NCBI GenBank assembly: GCA_025175895.1
Contig: CM045988.1
Location: 10,755,647-10,819,646 of the forward strand
Direction of reading: 5' to 3'
Source of the DNA: Wurfbainia villosa
Lineage: Eukaryota > Streptophyta > Magnoliopsida > Zingiberales > Zingiberaceae
DNA: 64,000 nt
In this document: positions 1 to 10,488 of the stretch, in pieces
Layout of the letters: every line of letters begins with the position of its first letter
Position numbering within the stretch: the first letter of the stretch is position 1
Notes under the pieces: model-generated
Databases searched by the model: none
Told to the model about the DNA's origin: nothing
What the model saw: the letters and a program-made list of their open reading frames with translations, nothing else
Made by a program: the position numbers and the translations under genes

Positions 1-40
1 AAACTGACATAGATGGTAATGTGATTACCTATAGGGCTAG
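1..40 (+). pseudogene. CopX-0 reverse transcriptase fragment, 5' side of the TRG-1 insertion
   Basis: The 40 bases read as the start of a copia RT domain (DGNVITYRA), matching the CopX-1 segment at 26267 onward. The last five bases, gctag, are the left target duplication of TRG-1, and the reading resumes at 6712. No function is retained. Confidence 0.8.
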
Positions 41-559
41 TGTAGGGGATCGTTGGAATGCTAGAGGGGGGTGAATAGCATCGAGCTAGTGTGTGATGGA
101 ATTCAATTGCGTTCGTCTACAAATTTTATTAGCGCAGCAGAAATAGAAATAATAACAATAACGAAACAAGAAAAACATAATTACATAAGTATTTAACGTG
201 GTTCGGAACCGAACGGTTCCTACTCCACGGATCGAGCTCTAAAGAGGTCTAGTGATGCACATGCACTCACTAATCACAAATAACTCCTTCTTGACACAAG
301 TCGGAGGTGGAGAAACCCCTTACAATTGATTACAACAATAATCTAAATGTGACAAGAAAATACAACATGAAATACAAAAGACAAGTAAAGAAAACTTTAC
401 AACACTTTGCTTTTGAATGCTTGCTTGCTAGGTTGATTGAGTAGCACTTGGAGACCCTGAATTGCAACAACAATTCGCCCCAAAACACCTCAAAGAACCT
501 TTTCTTTTTCCTCCTTCACGAGCTCCATTTAAAGCTTCAACCTATGATGGAAAATGTCG

Positions 560-890
560 ATCAGTCGACTGTGTGGGACCATCAGTCGACTGATGTCACT
601 GTTGTCATGAGATAACGACTAGATCCATGCTAGAAAAATCCAACGGATCCATCATCAGTCGACTGATCAAGCCATCACTCGACTGCTGACAGCAGTAGTC
701 GAGTGAGACTCCATTATGTTCTCCAAAACTCGAGCATTAGTCGACTGATCACAAGATAAGTTGACTGCTCAACTAATCAGTCGACTGCCCTACTCTGGCA
801 GTCGACTGCTAGGCCAATTCACACGGTTAAACCCTAGTTGACTCATGCCAGTCGACTGCTATATGACACCAGTCGACTGGCACACCTCAA
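560..890. repeat. Cluster of CAGTCGACTG palindromes in the TRG-1 3' LTR
   Basis: The decamer CAGTCGACTG or one-base variants recurs roughly ten times at irregular spacing. The equivalent clusters lie at 5695-6035 in the partner LTR, and at 15710-16025 and 23115-23430 in TRG-2. Confidence 0.85.
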
Positions 891-1109
891 ACATGAGGTT
901 TTAACCTCAATCATGAGGTTTAACCCAAGTATGGTGCCCCCATACTTGCTAGACCACCCTTAGCCTAGACCTAAGCCTTCTAGCCACCTCCATTAGTTTC
1001 ACGCCTCTCAGATCCCTCCAAGTCATTCATGACTTGTTCATCCATCGCGCTAGCCTTCCGGTGCTTTAATCGGCTATGTCATACTAACGGTGTCTACATC
1101 GCTAAGGCA

Positions 1110-1450
1110 CATTGGACTTACACCGCCAAGACTCGGCTTGGACTTTACGCCGTCAACCATTGGAATTATGTTGCCAAGACTCCCGCTTGGATTTTATGCC
1201 GCCAATATCAATCCCCTTGAACTTTCTCAAATGCCAAGACTCAAGCTTGGACTTTCCCTTGCCAACCCATGTTGGACTTTCCATTGCCAAGACTCAAGCT
1301 TGGACTTTTCCTAGGCAATCCATGTTGGACTTTCCATTGCCAAGACCTATGCTTGGACTTTCCCAAATGCCAAGGCTCAAGCTTGGACTTTTCAAAATGC
1401 CAAGTGTCCCACTTGGACTTTCCATGCCAAGTACCCAAGACTTAGACTTT
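1110..1450. repeat. Tandem array of short inverted-repeat units in the TRG-1 3' LTR
   Basis: Units of about 25-50 bp share ccaagactcaagcttgg followed by actttcc; the CCAAG and CTTGG ends of each unit are complementary. Open frames here are repeat artefacts. Equivalent arrays: 6270-6610, 16225-16540, 23625-23940. Confidence 0.85.
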
Positions 1451-1506
1451 CCCATGATAATCACATTGTCATATGTTTTTGTCGACCTGGGCCGATTGCA
1501 CTAACA

Positions 1507-1520
1507 ATCTCCCCCTTTTT
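1507..1520 (-). other. Polypurine tract of TRG-1
   Basis: Minus strand reads AAAAGGGGGAGAT directly before the 3' LTR start TGTTAG. This is the standard place and composition for the plus-strand primer. Confidence 0.85.
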
Positions 1521-3366
1521 GATGTTTGACAAAAACCAAACAAACCATTGAGTTATAACACCTAACTCAACACTCCTTACCAATTATCCTAAATTGGTAA
1601 TCCCAAACATTCCCCAAACATTCTCCCCCTTTTTGACTAACATCAAAAAGGTCTTCTCCAAGGAGGTCAATGTCTCATGTCCCAATGAGATCTTACAATC
1701 TCCCCCTTGGTCCAAAAATACCTAGGATGCCTACCATCTTCCTAGTGATAAATCCCATTTCACTCAAAAGAGGCAATCCTATACACTCTCCCAATTTCCA
1801 AATTGGGTATCTCAAAATCCCTTTTTCTCCTCCCCATGAGGAAAATTACAATCCATCATCCCATGATGGATACCTCCCCCTAAAGGCTTGCTCCCCCTTG
1901 ACCATTGCACTAACAATGTCCTTGGGAAGTCCCTAAGCCAATAGGAACTCTAAACCATCAAAAATATGGTTCAAAGTTCAAGCATGAACTCTCCACACCT
2001 TAAATTTGATACATAATCCTAACACCTCTCCTAATCCATATCCAATGGATTTTCACCCTTTATAATGCTTCCCAAAGCATATACTAGGGTTAGGAGTGGT
2101 TAGGGACCTTAACCGCATCTGAACACGGGCTAAACATACCTTGTTTTCTCGAAATCAGCCTTGGCAGTCAACTCTCTCAGCTACCAGTCAACTGCCACCC
2201 TCATCAGTCGACTGCCACCCAGGGCATTCGACTGATAATTGAAATATCAGAATTTCAGTTATCAGAAACAAAATTCAAAAAAATCATAAGTAATTCTACG
2301 TATATCGAAAAATCATGAAATTTCATACGTATATTACTTATAGTCAATACAATGGGTGAAAAATGATAGAAAAATATTTTACCCATAAAATATCGAAATT
2401 GATACAAAATCCAAAAGTGAATAAAAACTTCAAAGTTTTAGCTCACTTTGTATCAATCTCATCAATGGTGATTGCTATCAAAAGATAGACTTCACCAAAG
2501 TTTTTCAAAAGGATTTTAAAATGTTTTCAAAACCTTATTTTGGATTATATTCCTTGGACTCAATGTACATGACTTGTACACAAGCTTTCCCAATGATCCA
2601 CCAATGAAATAAGATGAGTTTTAGTTCATCTAGATGCAAAAACTATGCACCTTGAACTTAACTCATATCCTAGCATCTCACATATATCTAGGGTGTATAA
2701 ATACATATACATGTCAATGTAATGTGAGATGTGGGTTTTGTTCTCCCTAATCTAGGGTTTCATGCATTTTTCTAAGGCAACTCTACTTGATTCCCTTATA
2801 AATGGGACTTCAAGTGATGTCAATGTCTTTAAATCAATTTTAATCAATTTAAATGCATGAAATGATCATGGCATAATGATAGCATAGTAAAGCATGGCCA
2901 ATGATCATGATGGCATGACATATGATTAAATCTAAAAACACATGACATTTAATCCTTAATCCTAAACATGATTATGACATATAAATGATAAAACTAAACA
3001 TGATGTCATGGCATGTTATATGATAAATAAAGCATGACATATAAAAAGTATAGATATAATAATACCTAAATTTTAATATTAGTTGTCATTTGTTATAATT
3101 AAATATATTTTTCCATATTATTTCTTTTCTCCCTAGTGTGCCAAAAACCCAAAATGGCACACTATGACCTCTAATCCTAAATTGTGCCAAGTTAATTGAT
3201 TTTTCATAATCCCAACAATGTATTGGCACATCCTAAAATCTTTTAGGATCATAATATCAAATCTATTTCCAAGGTATCCATAACCTTGAAAGCTACATAA
3301 AGTGCCACCTTTGCCATGGTTGAGTTAACTACCCATCCAATCAAGGTTTGCACACCCTAAACCCAT
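1521..3366. other. TRG-1 internal non-coding region between gag and PPT
   Basis: No coding signal. On the plus strand there are four further ctccccct-type tracts (near 1624, 1700, 1873 and 1891), AT-rich sequence and many atgatgtcatggcat-like motifs. It aligns with TRG-2 16664-18224 and 20635-20865, but lacks the extra 2.4 kb found in TRG-2. Confidence 0.75.
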
Positions 3367-5108
3367 CTAGCGTGAATCAATCACGCTCTTAGGAACCCAA
3401 AACCTATTTGTGCTCCTTGGGTTAATTAGGTATTCCTTAGGGATAACCTCCCTAGATACCTTCCTAATGACCCTTCTAGGCTTGTTAGCCTTGGTCATTG
3501 TGGTCTTACCTAGGTTGACTCTAGGGGTAACTCCCCTTGCAACCTTCTTAGTGGCTTCCCTAGGTTTCCTTGAAACCCTAGCCATTAGGCACATACCATG
3601 GTCAACTCTAGGGATGACTTCCCTATTGACCTTGGTCTTCCTAGACCTAGTTTGTGTTCCATAATCAAATGGAACACTATGATAAGCCACCTTAGGCTTA
3701 GGTTTGTGACCCAAACCTTTCTTGCCCTTGGTTGACTTTTGTTTCTTAGGTCCTAGGTGTTGACTTTGAGATATACACCCTTGACTTTGACCATTTGACC
3801 CTTGAAATTGATTTTACATCTTTTTGAGGGTCTTTTATAATTTCTCAAGCCTTGACCTCATGGCTTGGTTTTCTAATTCTAATTGCCACATTTTTGAATT
3901 TTGATTTGGTCTTTGGGAATTGTCCTTTCTAGGCATATGCCTAGTCCATTTGGGATTAAGACCTAGATGCTCTTGTACCTTTCTAATGGTCTCCCTAGGT
4001 AGAATTTGTCTAGAATTGTTTGACCTAGTTTTGTCTTTAGATAAAATATTTTTAGGGACATTAGTCCCAAATTTCTCCTTATTATTAAAATGAATATTCT
4101 TAGCTCCTAGACAAAAATACTTGTTCCTATTAGCATGCTTTTCATAAATTGCAAGAGAATTAAAATCCCTAGCATGCTTTTTGATATTTAAATTAGAAGG
4201 AGCATTATTTAAGTATACCTTAGGGTTAGCCTTAGAGACTCCCCCCACATGTGATGCTCCCTTTTGAGTGTTCTTGTTCCCCCTAGAGCATTGACTCCTA
4301 TAGTGCCCCTTTTGATGGCACTTGAAGCAAATGATGTGCTCCTTGCTCCTTTGGCTTTGGGCAACGACATCCTTGACCTTTGGCGCCGGTGGACTTTTCT
4401 TGACCTTCTTAGGGCACTTTCTCTTATAGTGTCCGGTTTCCCTACACTCAAAACATATTATATGCATTTTATTATTAACACATATGTTTGAGTTACCTAA
4501 GTCAATAGAGGCCGGAATCCGATTTTGAGCTTCTTCATCTTGACCGGATGTTGAAGCTTTTCTTGGTGTTGCTCCGGTGATCTAATCTCCTCCCCCTCAA
4601 TCCTAGAGGTGGAGGTCTCCTCCAATTCTACTTCCTCTTCCTCCTTGGATGTTGATAGTCTCTCAACCTCCAAGTCCTCACTTCCTTGTGAGGATGATGA
4701 TGATTCTTCCTCGGCTTCTTCCTCTTCTTGAGCCGATGAAGATTCTTCTTCTTCTACTTGTGCCAAGTGAAACTTCTCATGAAACTTGGCCAATTTGCCT
4801 CATAGCTCCTTGGCATCAAGATATTCACCTAGCCTAGACAAAACATCATTAGGTATCAAATCTTCTAAAAGTTTTGTTACCTTGGCTTCGGTCTTGAATT
4901 TTTGCCGTTGCTCTTGGGTCCATTTCTTCAACTTGAGGACTTGTCCCTTCTTATCTCTAGGAGGTTCAAAGCCTTCTACGAGGATGAACCAATCCTCTAT
5001 GTCCATCATCAAGAATGTCTCCATTCTTGCTCTCTACGTCAGAAAACCTTCTCGGTCGTATGGTGGTGGAGTGTTGATATCCCATCCAAGCTTGTCTTGG
5101 AGTTACAT
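3367..5108 (-). pseudogene. TRG-1 gag, broken
   Basis: Homologous throughout to the intact gag of TRG-2 (22539-20866). The aligned start codon at 5108 is followed at once by a stop. The core region (DIEDWFILVEGFEPPR to LGEYLDAKEL) lies at about 5024-4800, an acidic Ser/Glu tract at 4790-4500, and two CCHC knuckles (CFECRETGHYKRKC and CFKCHQKGHYRSQC) at about 4455-4285. The basic C-terminus ends FWVPKSVIDSR at 3367. Several frameshifts and stops separate these parts, including one between the acidic tract and the knuckles. It cannot make a full protein. Confidence 0.85.
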
Positions 5109-5160
5109 CTTATTCCCTCTAGCGTGCTCCCTTAGTTGTTAAGCTTAGAAGAGCGGCATT

Positions 5161-5172
5161 GCTCTGATACCA
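5161..5172 (-). other. Primer binding site of TRG-1 (tRNA-Met type)
   Basis: Minus strand reads TGGTATCAGAGC, two bases after the 5' LTR end at 5175. It matches the complement of the 3' end of plant initiator tRNA-Met used by copia elements. Confidence 0.9.
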
Positions 5173-5174
5173 CT

Positions 5175-6711
5175 TGTAGGGGATCGTTGGAACGCTAGAG
5201 GGGGGGGGGGTGAATAGCATCGAGCTAGTGCGTGATGGAATTCAATTGTGTTCGTCTACAAATTTCTTTAGCGCAGCCGAAATAGAAATAATAACATGAC
5301 GAAATAAGAAAAACACAATTACACAAGTATTTAACGTTGTTCGGAATCGAACGGTTCCTACTCCACGGATCGAGCTCTAAAGAGCTCTAGTGATGCACAC
5401 GCACTCACTAATCACAAATAACTCCTTCTCGACACAAGTCTGAGGTGGAGAAACCCCTTACAATTGATTACAACAATAATTTTAATGCAACAAGAAAATA
5501 CAACATGAAATACAAAAGACAAGTAAAGAAAACATTACAACACTTTGCTTTTGAATGCTTGCTTGCTAGGTTGATCGAGTAGCACTTGGAGACCCTGAAT
5601 TGCAGCAGCAATTCGCCCCAAAACACCTCAAAGAACCTTTTCTTTTTCCTCTTTCACGAGCTCCATTTAAATCTTCAACTTGTGCTAGAAAATGTCGATC
5701 AGTCGACTGCTCGAGACCATCAGTCGACTGATGCCACTATTATCGTGAGACAACGGCTAGATCCATGCTGAAAAATCTAATGGATCCATCATCAATCGAC
5801 TGATTATGACCATCAGTCGACTGATCAAGCCATCACTCGACTGCTGACCGCAGCAGTCGAGTGAGACTCCATTCTGTGCTCCAAAACCTGAGCACCAGTC
5901 GACTGATCACAAGATCAGTCGACTGCTCGACCAATCAGTTGATTACCCTCCTTTGGCAGTCGACTGCTAGGCCAATTCCCATAGTCAAACCCTAGTTGAC
6001 TCATGTCAGTCGACTGCCATATGGCACCAGTTGACTGGCACACCTCAAACATGAGGGTTTAACTTCAACTATGAGGTTTAACCCAAGTATGGTGCCCCCA
6101 TACTTGCTAGACCACCCTTAGCCTAGACTTAAGCCTTCTAGCCACCTCTATCAGCCTCATGCTTCTTGGATCCCTCCAAGTCATCCATGACTTGTTCATC
6201 CATCACGCTAGCCTTCCGTTGCTTCCATCGGCTATGTCATGCTAACGATGTCTACACCGCCAAGGCACATTGGACTTACGCCGCCAAGACTCCGCTTGGA
6301 CTTTACGCTTCCAACCATTGGACTTATGATGCCAAGACTACCGCTTGAACTTTATGCCGCCAATATCAAACCCCTTGCACTTTCTCAAATGCCAAGACTC
6401 AAGCTTGGACTTTCCCTTGCCAACCCATGTTGGACTTTCCATTGCCAAGACTAAAGCTTGGACTTTTCCTTTCCAACCCATGTTGGACTTTCCATTGCCA
6501 AGACCCATGGTTGGACTTTCCCAAATGCCAAGACTCAAGCTTGGACTTTTCAAAATGCCAATTGTCCCACTTGGACTTTCCATGACAAGTACCCAAGACT
6601 TTGACTTTCCCATGACAATCACATTGTCATATGTTTTTGTCGAACATCAAAACATCTCTCGAGTCAAGCTCGAGTCCTGGTCAATGGTGACCTTTGCCGA
6701 TTGCACCAACA
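5175..6711 (-). repeat. TRG-1 5' LTR
   Basis: 1537 bp, tgtagggg..ccaaca on the plus strand. It pairs with 41-1506 with scattered substitutions, so this insertion is older than TRG-2. It carries the same two repeat modules. Confidence 0.9.
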
Positions 6712-7104
6712 ACTAGGTTAGTGGTGATAGGCTATCATCAAAAGCAAGGTGTTGATTATGATGGGACCTATTCACCAATAGCTATGCTTAAATCTATTCG
6801 GATGCTTTTGGCCATAACGAGTCATTATGATTATGAGATATGGCAAATGAATGTGAAAATAACTTTCCTCAATGGAAACCTACTCAAGGTTGTATATAGT
6901 ATACAACCCAAGGGGTTCACATCGGTTGATAAAACCAAGGTATGCAACTTCGACAGTCCATATATGGACTGAAGCAAGCATCCAGGAGTTGGAATATCCA
7001 TTTTGATGAGGCAATCAAAAGGTTTGATTTCTCACAAAATCCAGATGAACCTTGAGTGTACAAGAAGGTTAGTGGGAGTGTAGTCGTGTTCCTAGTGTTT
7101 TATG
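6712..7104 (+). pseudogene. CopX-0 reverse transcriptase, middle fragment
   Basis: After the target duplication actag the frame reads RLVVIGYHQKQGVDYDGTYS and continues through typical copia RT sequence (SIRMLLAITSHYDYEIWQMNV, then an FLNGNL box). Stops appear near 6970, and the sequence continues in shifted frames to the hydrophobic stretch before the catalytic YVDD. It is cut at 7104 by TRM-1, and YVDD itself is found at 50148-50159. Confidence 0.85.
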
Positions 7105-7294
7105 TGTTGGAGTATTGGAAATTCAATCAAAGTCCAACATTGGTAAGACATGGAAAAGATAATGTGCTTATAAGATGAAAATATATCTCCATTAGTATGA
7201 GACCTTTTGGGTAAAGCCCAAAAATAAAACCACGAGAGCTTAGGACCAAATTGGATAATATCATGCCATTGTGGAGATATATGATTCTTATAGG
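7105..7294 (+). repeat. TRM-1 left LTR, main part
   Basis: Pairs with 49951-50146 almost end to end. The last eight bases (cactaaca) lie at 49633-49640 beyond Gyp-1. The five bases atagg at 7290-7294 are the left target duplication of Gyp-1. Confidence 0.88.
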
Positions 7295-8379
7295 TGATGT
7301 GAGCAAAACATATAGGGTTTAGGAGTATTTTTCTCTCACATCTCATTACATTTTATGTTTGTTTCATTCATATTTTACATTGTTTTGCATGCATTTCATA
7401 TTTTCTGGTGGGGAGATCTACTTTTTATACTTTTGTGTGCAGGATAGCATTTTATGGGAAAACAATGTGTTCTTGGAGCAAAAATGGAGCAATTTATGGA
7501 GCACGGACCTTACGGAACATGCATTGGCCATGTCCCAAGACTTGGGCATGTTTTCGAAGCAAAATGGATCAAAATGAAGGCTCTAGGAAAAGACACGTCC
7601 AGGCCATGTGAAAACACATGACTGTGTCTTTTTTCCAGCTCAATTTCCAGCTGAGATTTCATCTGTTTTCCAGCCTTGTACACGGCCAAGTCGTGTGAAA
7701 TTCACACGGTCATGTGGTTGTGCCGCAAATTCAAGGAAATAGGGTTTTTCAAGCATTTATAGAAAGCTAGAGCTACCTCTATATATAGGAAACTCATCCA
7801 AGAGTCGAGGCATCACGAGGGAGCCACCCTAGGGCTCCCAAACCTTAGTGGGGAGACACGACGGTTGGGATGGCACACTGAAGTCCTAAAAAGCTTTGGG
7901 AACTCGCAACGGGAAGGAAGAACGCCATCGGATATCCAAGTTCTGTACTTCAATGCTGGAGAGAAGGCCACATTGGCATTGTAACCTCTTGTTCTTGCAT
8001 TTTATTTATGATATATTCGAACATGAACATGTCTTGTGATTCTCCTCTTCTATATATGGAGTAGTTTCTTCGATTCTAGGATTAGGGAGTAGCTTGTGTG
8101 CGCATGACATGTTGCTTCAAATTGAATTCTTTTTTTGAGTTTGAATTTGCAATTGGAAATTGTTTATACCAATATTTATGCGTATTTGGTTTTCTACCTA
8201 CTGTGCTTAGGCGATATGAGGGGTGACATCCCTCATATCTAAGATTTAGGGGATTTATACAAGGAACCTAGGGGTAAACCTGATCTCCTATAACCATGGG
8301 TATAAGGATGCGATGGAACTACAAACGGTTCATCGCAGGGATTAATTTGCCATTCTCGTACTGCCTATCCCGTCCTTGT
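7295..8379 (+). repeat. Gyp-1 5' LTR, first part
   Basis: Matches 48134-49220 of the right LTR. It includes a near-perfect palindrome, CGTGTGAA-A-TTCACACG, at 7692-7708. The last five bases cttgt (8375-8379) are the CopY-0 target duplication. Confidence 0.9.
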
Positions 8380-10473
8380 TGTTGGAATGTATACTAAAAG
8401 CCTAGCTCTTTTGAATAAACATTTTTATTTTGAAATAAGAATCACATGATCATTGTTTGCACTTTATATTTATTATATGTGCGCATATTGTCTAATACTT
8501 TACATTGTAAATAACATGGTGCTTAGTGTGGCATGGAAGATCATGTTATCAGTCCCTTGTAGAATATAAGTAGAGGCTCACATCCAAGATGGTTTTGGAC
8601 AAACCATTGGCATGGTTGTAGTGTAGCTTGGTATTGTTTTGTCTTGAACATAGAGTTACACTAGTACACTTAGGTGTATTGAGCAGGACCGACATAGAGG
8701 TGATTCAATTTATTGCTGACTACATAATTGAATCGGACCTCGGATATTATGTTGTACATGCTCTTAATCCCGATATAATAACGGGCACATGTACTTAGTA
8801 TTTATTTCTTTGATTTACCAAAGGGTGAGATTTATATGGATTAAATCAATATGCCCGGTAAGTTGGGAAATGATATTATTTACATGGTGTGTCGTTGATT
8901 ATAGGAGGAAACCGTGTCCTATATATTAGGTTGATGATGTGCCCTTGAGGAGCTCATAAGGTTCATCATGTAAACCCTGCAGGTTGACTTAGTCAACATG
9001 ATGAAAAGGTTGAGTGGTACTACTCGAGGAGTTAGATGTCAATTGATTAATGGTTAGTACATCAATTAATTGACGGACATTCAATATCTTAAACACGGGG
9101 ATATGGATGTACAAATAATGTATGGAGCCCATATTAATTTATGGGGGTTGGTGAGGTAATTCAATGATGATCCTCTAGTGGAATGGAACATCATTGATTG
9201 ATCAAGTTTGTGTGGTTACGATCCATCGGGTGGCCAAGATCCAACTCCTCCTCATGGTCCCTATCGTATCCTAATATAAACCTCATGAAGCCTAGATCCA
9301 ATGATGGAAAACAAAACTCTAGATCCGACGGTGGAGATTAAATCTCTAGATCCGACGGTTGAGATTAAATCTCTAGATCCGACGGTTGAGATTAAATCCC
9401 TAGATACGACAGTGGAGATTAAATCTCTAGATCCGACAGTTGAGATTAAATCTCTAGATCCGACGGTTGAGATTAAATCCCTAGATCCGACGGTTGAGAT
9501 TAAATCTCTAGATCCGACGGTTGAGATTAAATCTCTAGATCCGATGGTTAAGATTAAATCCCTAGAACCAACGGTGAAGATTAAAATAAGGCTTAAGCCT
9601 AACTCTATAAAAGGAGGCTTAAGGTGGGCGGCAAGAAAAGTAGTTGGTTGGTTTTTAGATTAGGGTTTTGCCTATCATAAGCTTGGGCGGCAAGAAACCC
9701 TAAGGAGGAAACCCTAAGGAGATTAGGGTTTGGTTCTTTGGTTGGGCGGCTAGGGTTTGGAAGTGAAGGTGGGCGGCAACTATAGGAGAAGTGCTCTTCT
9801 TCTTCCTAAGGTGTGGTCGGCTCCTACCTCTTTCCCTCTACCTTGGTCGGCGCTCAACCTATTCCTCTTCTCCTATTCTTTTCCTCTTGGCCGGCGGCAC
9901 AAAGGACCTAGGGTTTGTTCCCTTGTTTGGTTCCTTGGTTGGCCATCTTGTTCTCCTTTTCTTGGGGCCGGCGGCATCAAGCCTTTGTGGCTTGGTGGTT
10001 GGCTCAAGCAAGAAGGGAAGGAGAATTCTTCTTTCTTTTGATTGAAGAAGATCTAGGAAGCTTCAACTTGTGGAGGATCTTCGCCCACATGAAGTCTACA
10101 AGGAGGTTAGGACATATGATAGAAGATCAAGAGGTATAAAAGTTTTACAAGTTTTATTATTGATCTTTGCATGTTCTTATCCATATGTTTATATGTGTTG
10201 ATTATACATGTCTACATCCATATGTATTTGTATAATCATGGACCCCGAAGATAAACACAAAAACTGACGATCCGTCCGTCGTCTCTTCCGCGGCTAACCG
10301 ACTAGAAGAGCTTAGTTGCTTGAACAACTAGTTTGTTCAAGCGATCGCTCAAGTCATTAGCACGACGATGAATTGGTTGTGCTTAGGAAACTCATCCCAT
10401 CCGGATTAGTTTTTATTAGTGAAAATTTTAATCAGGGGACATGGGAGCCAACGAGCCTCCGAGCAGGCCATCA
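8380..10473 (+). repeat. CopY-0 5' LTR
   Basis: 2094 bp. It contains a ten-unit 27-bp tandem array (9319-9588), then gggcggcaa and aaaccctaa-type telo-box motifs at about 9600-9760, shortly upstream of a possible transcription start. It ends ggccatca before the PBS. Confidence 0.92.
9319..9588 (+). repeat. 27-bp tandem array in the CopY-0 LTR
   Basis: Ten head-to-tail units of the type ctagatccgacggttgag plus nine more bases. Because 27 is a multiple of three, one frame stays open and reads as SLDPTVEIK repeats. The partner array is at 43415-43684, also ten units. Confidence 0.93.
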
Positions 10474-10476
10474 AAT

Positions 10477-10488
10477 TGGTATCAGAGC
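10477..10488 (+). other. Primer binding site of CopY-0
   Basis: tggtatcagagc, three bases after the LTR end at 10473; tRNA-Met type. Confidence 0.92.

Larger units (their letters stand above)
41..1506 (-). repeat. TRG-1 3' LTR
   Basis: 1466 bp, beginning tgtagggg and ending ctaaca on the plus strand. It pairs with 5175-6711, allowing for point changes and a small length difference. It holds two internal repeat modules: CAGTCGACTG-type palindromes at about 560-890, and a tandem array built on gccaagact..agcttggactttcc at about 1110-1450. Confidence 0.9.
41..6711 (-). mobile_element. TRG-1: gag-only LTR retrotransposon (TR-GAG type), inserted in CopX-0 RT
   Basis: It runs on the minus strand: 5' LTR at right (5175-6711), PBS 5161-5172, decayed gag 5108-3367, about 1.8 kb of non-coding sequence, PPT 1507-1520, 3' LTR at left (41-1506). 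Termini are TG/CA on each LTR. Target duplication is gctag at 36-40 and actag at 6712-6716, one mismatch, inside RT codons of CopX-0. There is no protease, integrase, RT or RNase H anywhere inside, so movement would have needed pol supplied in trans. TR-GAG is the established name for this architecture; assigning this family to it is my inference. Confidence 0.88.

Noticed and set aside
560..890. CRISPR-like array from regularly recurring CAGTCGACTG
   Set aside because: Palindromic 10-mers at irregular spacing inside a plant LTR; no conserved long repeat or unique spacers.
1112..1504. Open frames of 60-170 codons in the ccaagact arrays (also 6239-6716, 16156-16672, 23556-24120)
   Set aside because: Several frames and both strands are open at once because short units are repeated; no codon bias and no start context.
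3410..3664. Plus-strand frames opposite gag of TRG-1 and TRG-2 (for example 20966-21163)
   Set aside because: Antisense shadows of the gag C-terminus with Leu/Thr-rich composition.
7105..7294. Cassandra-type TRIM carrying a 5S rRNA-like promoter
   Set aside because: I see no 5S-like internal promoter boxes in the 196-bp LTR.
9301..9663. 120-codon LDPTVEIK protein in the CopY LTR (also 43397-43759)
   Set aside because: Product of a 27-bp tandem array inside an LTR; kept as a repeat, not a gene.
9600..9760. Interstitial telomere array from aaaccctaa motifs in the CopY LTRs
   Set aside because: Motifs are isolated and in both orientations, not tandem; more like telo-box promoter elements.
9791..10139. 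LTR frames rich in Leu, Phe and Trp that look like membrane proteins (also 36895-37263 and 43887-44234)
   Set aside because: They overlap one another in different frames at the same LTR position and begin in the array flank; composition artefact.
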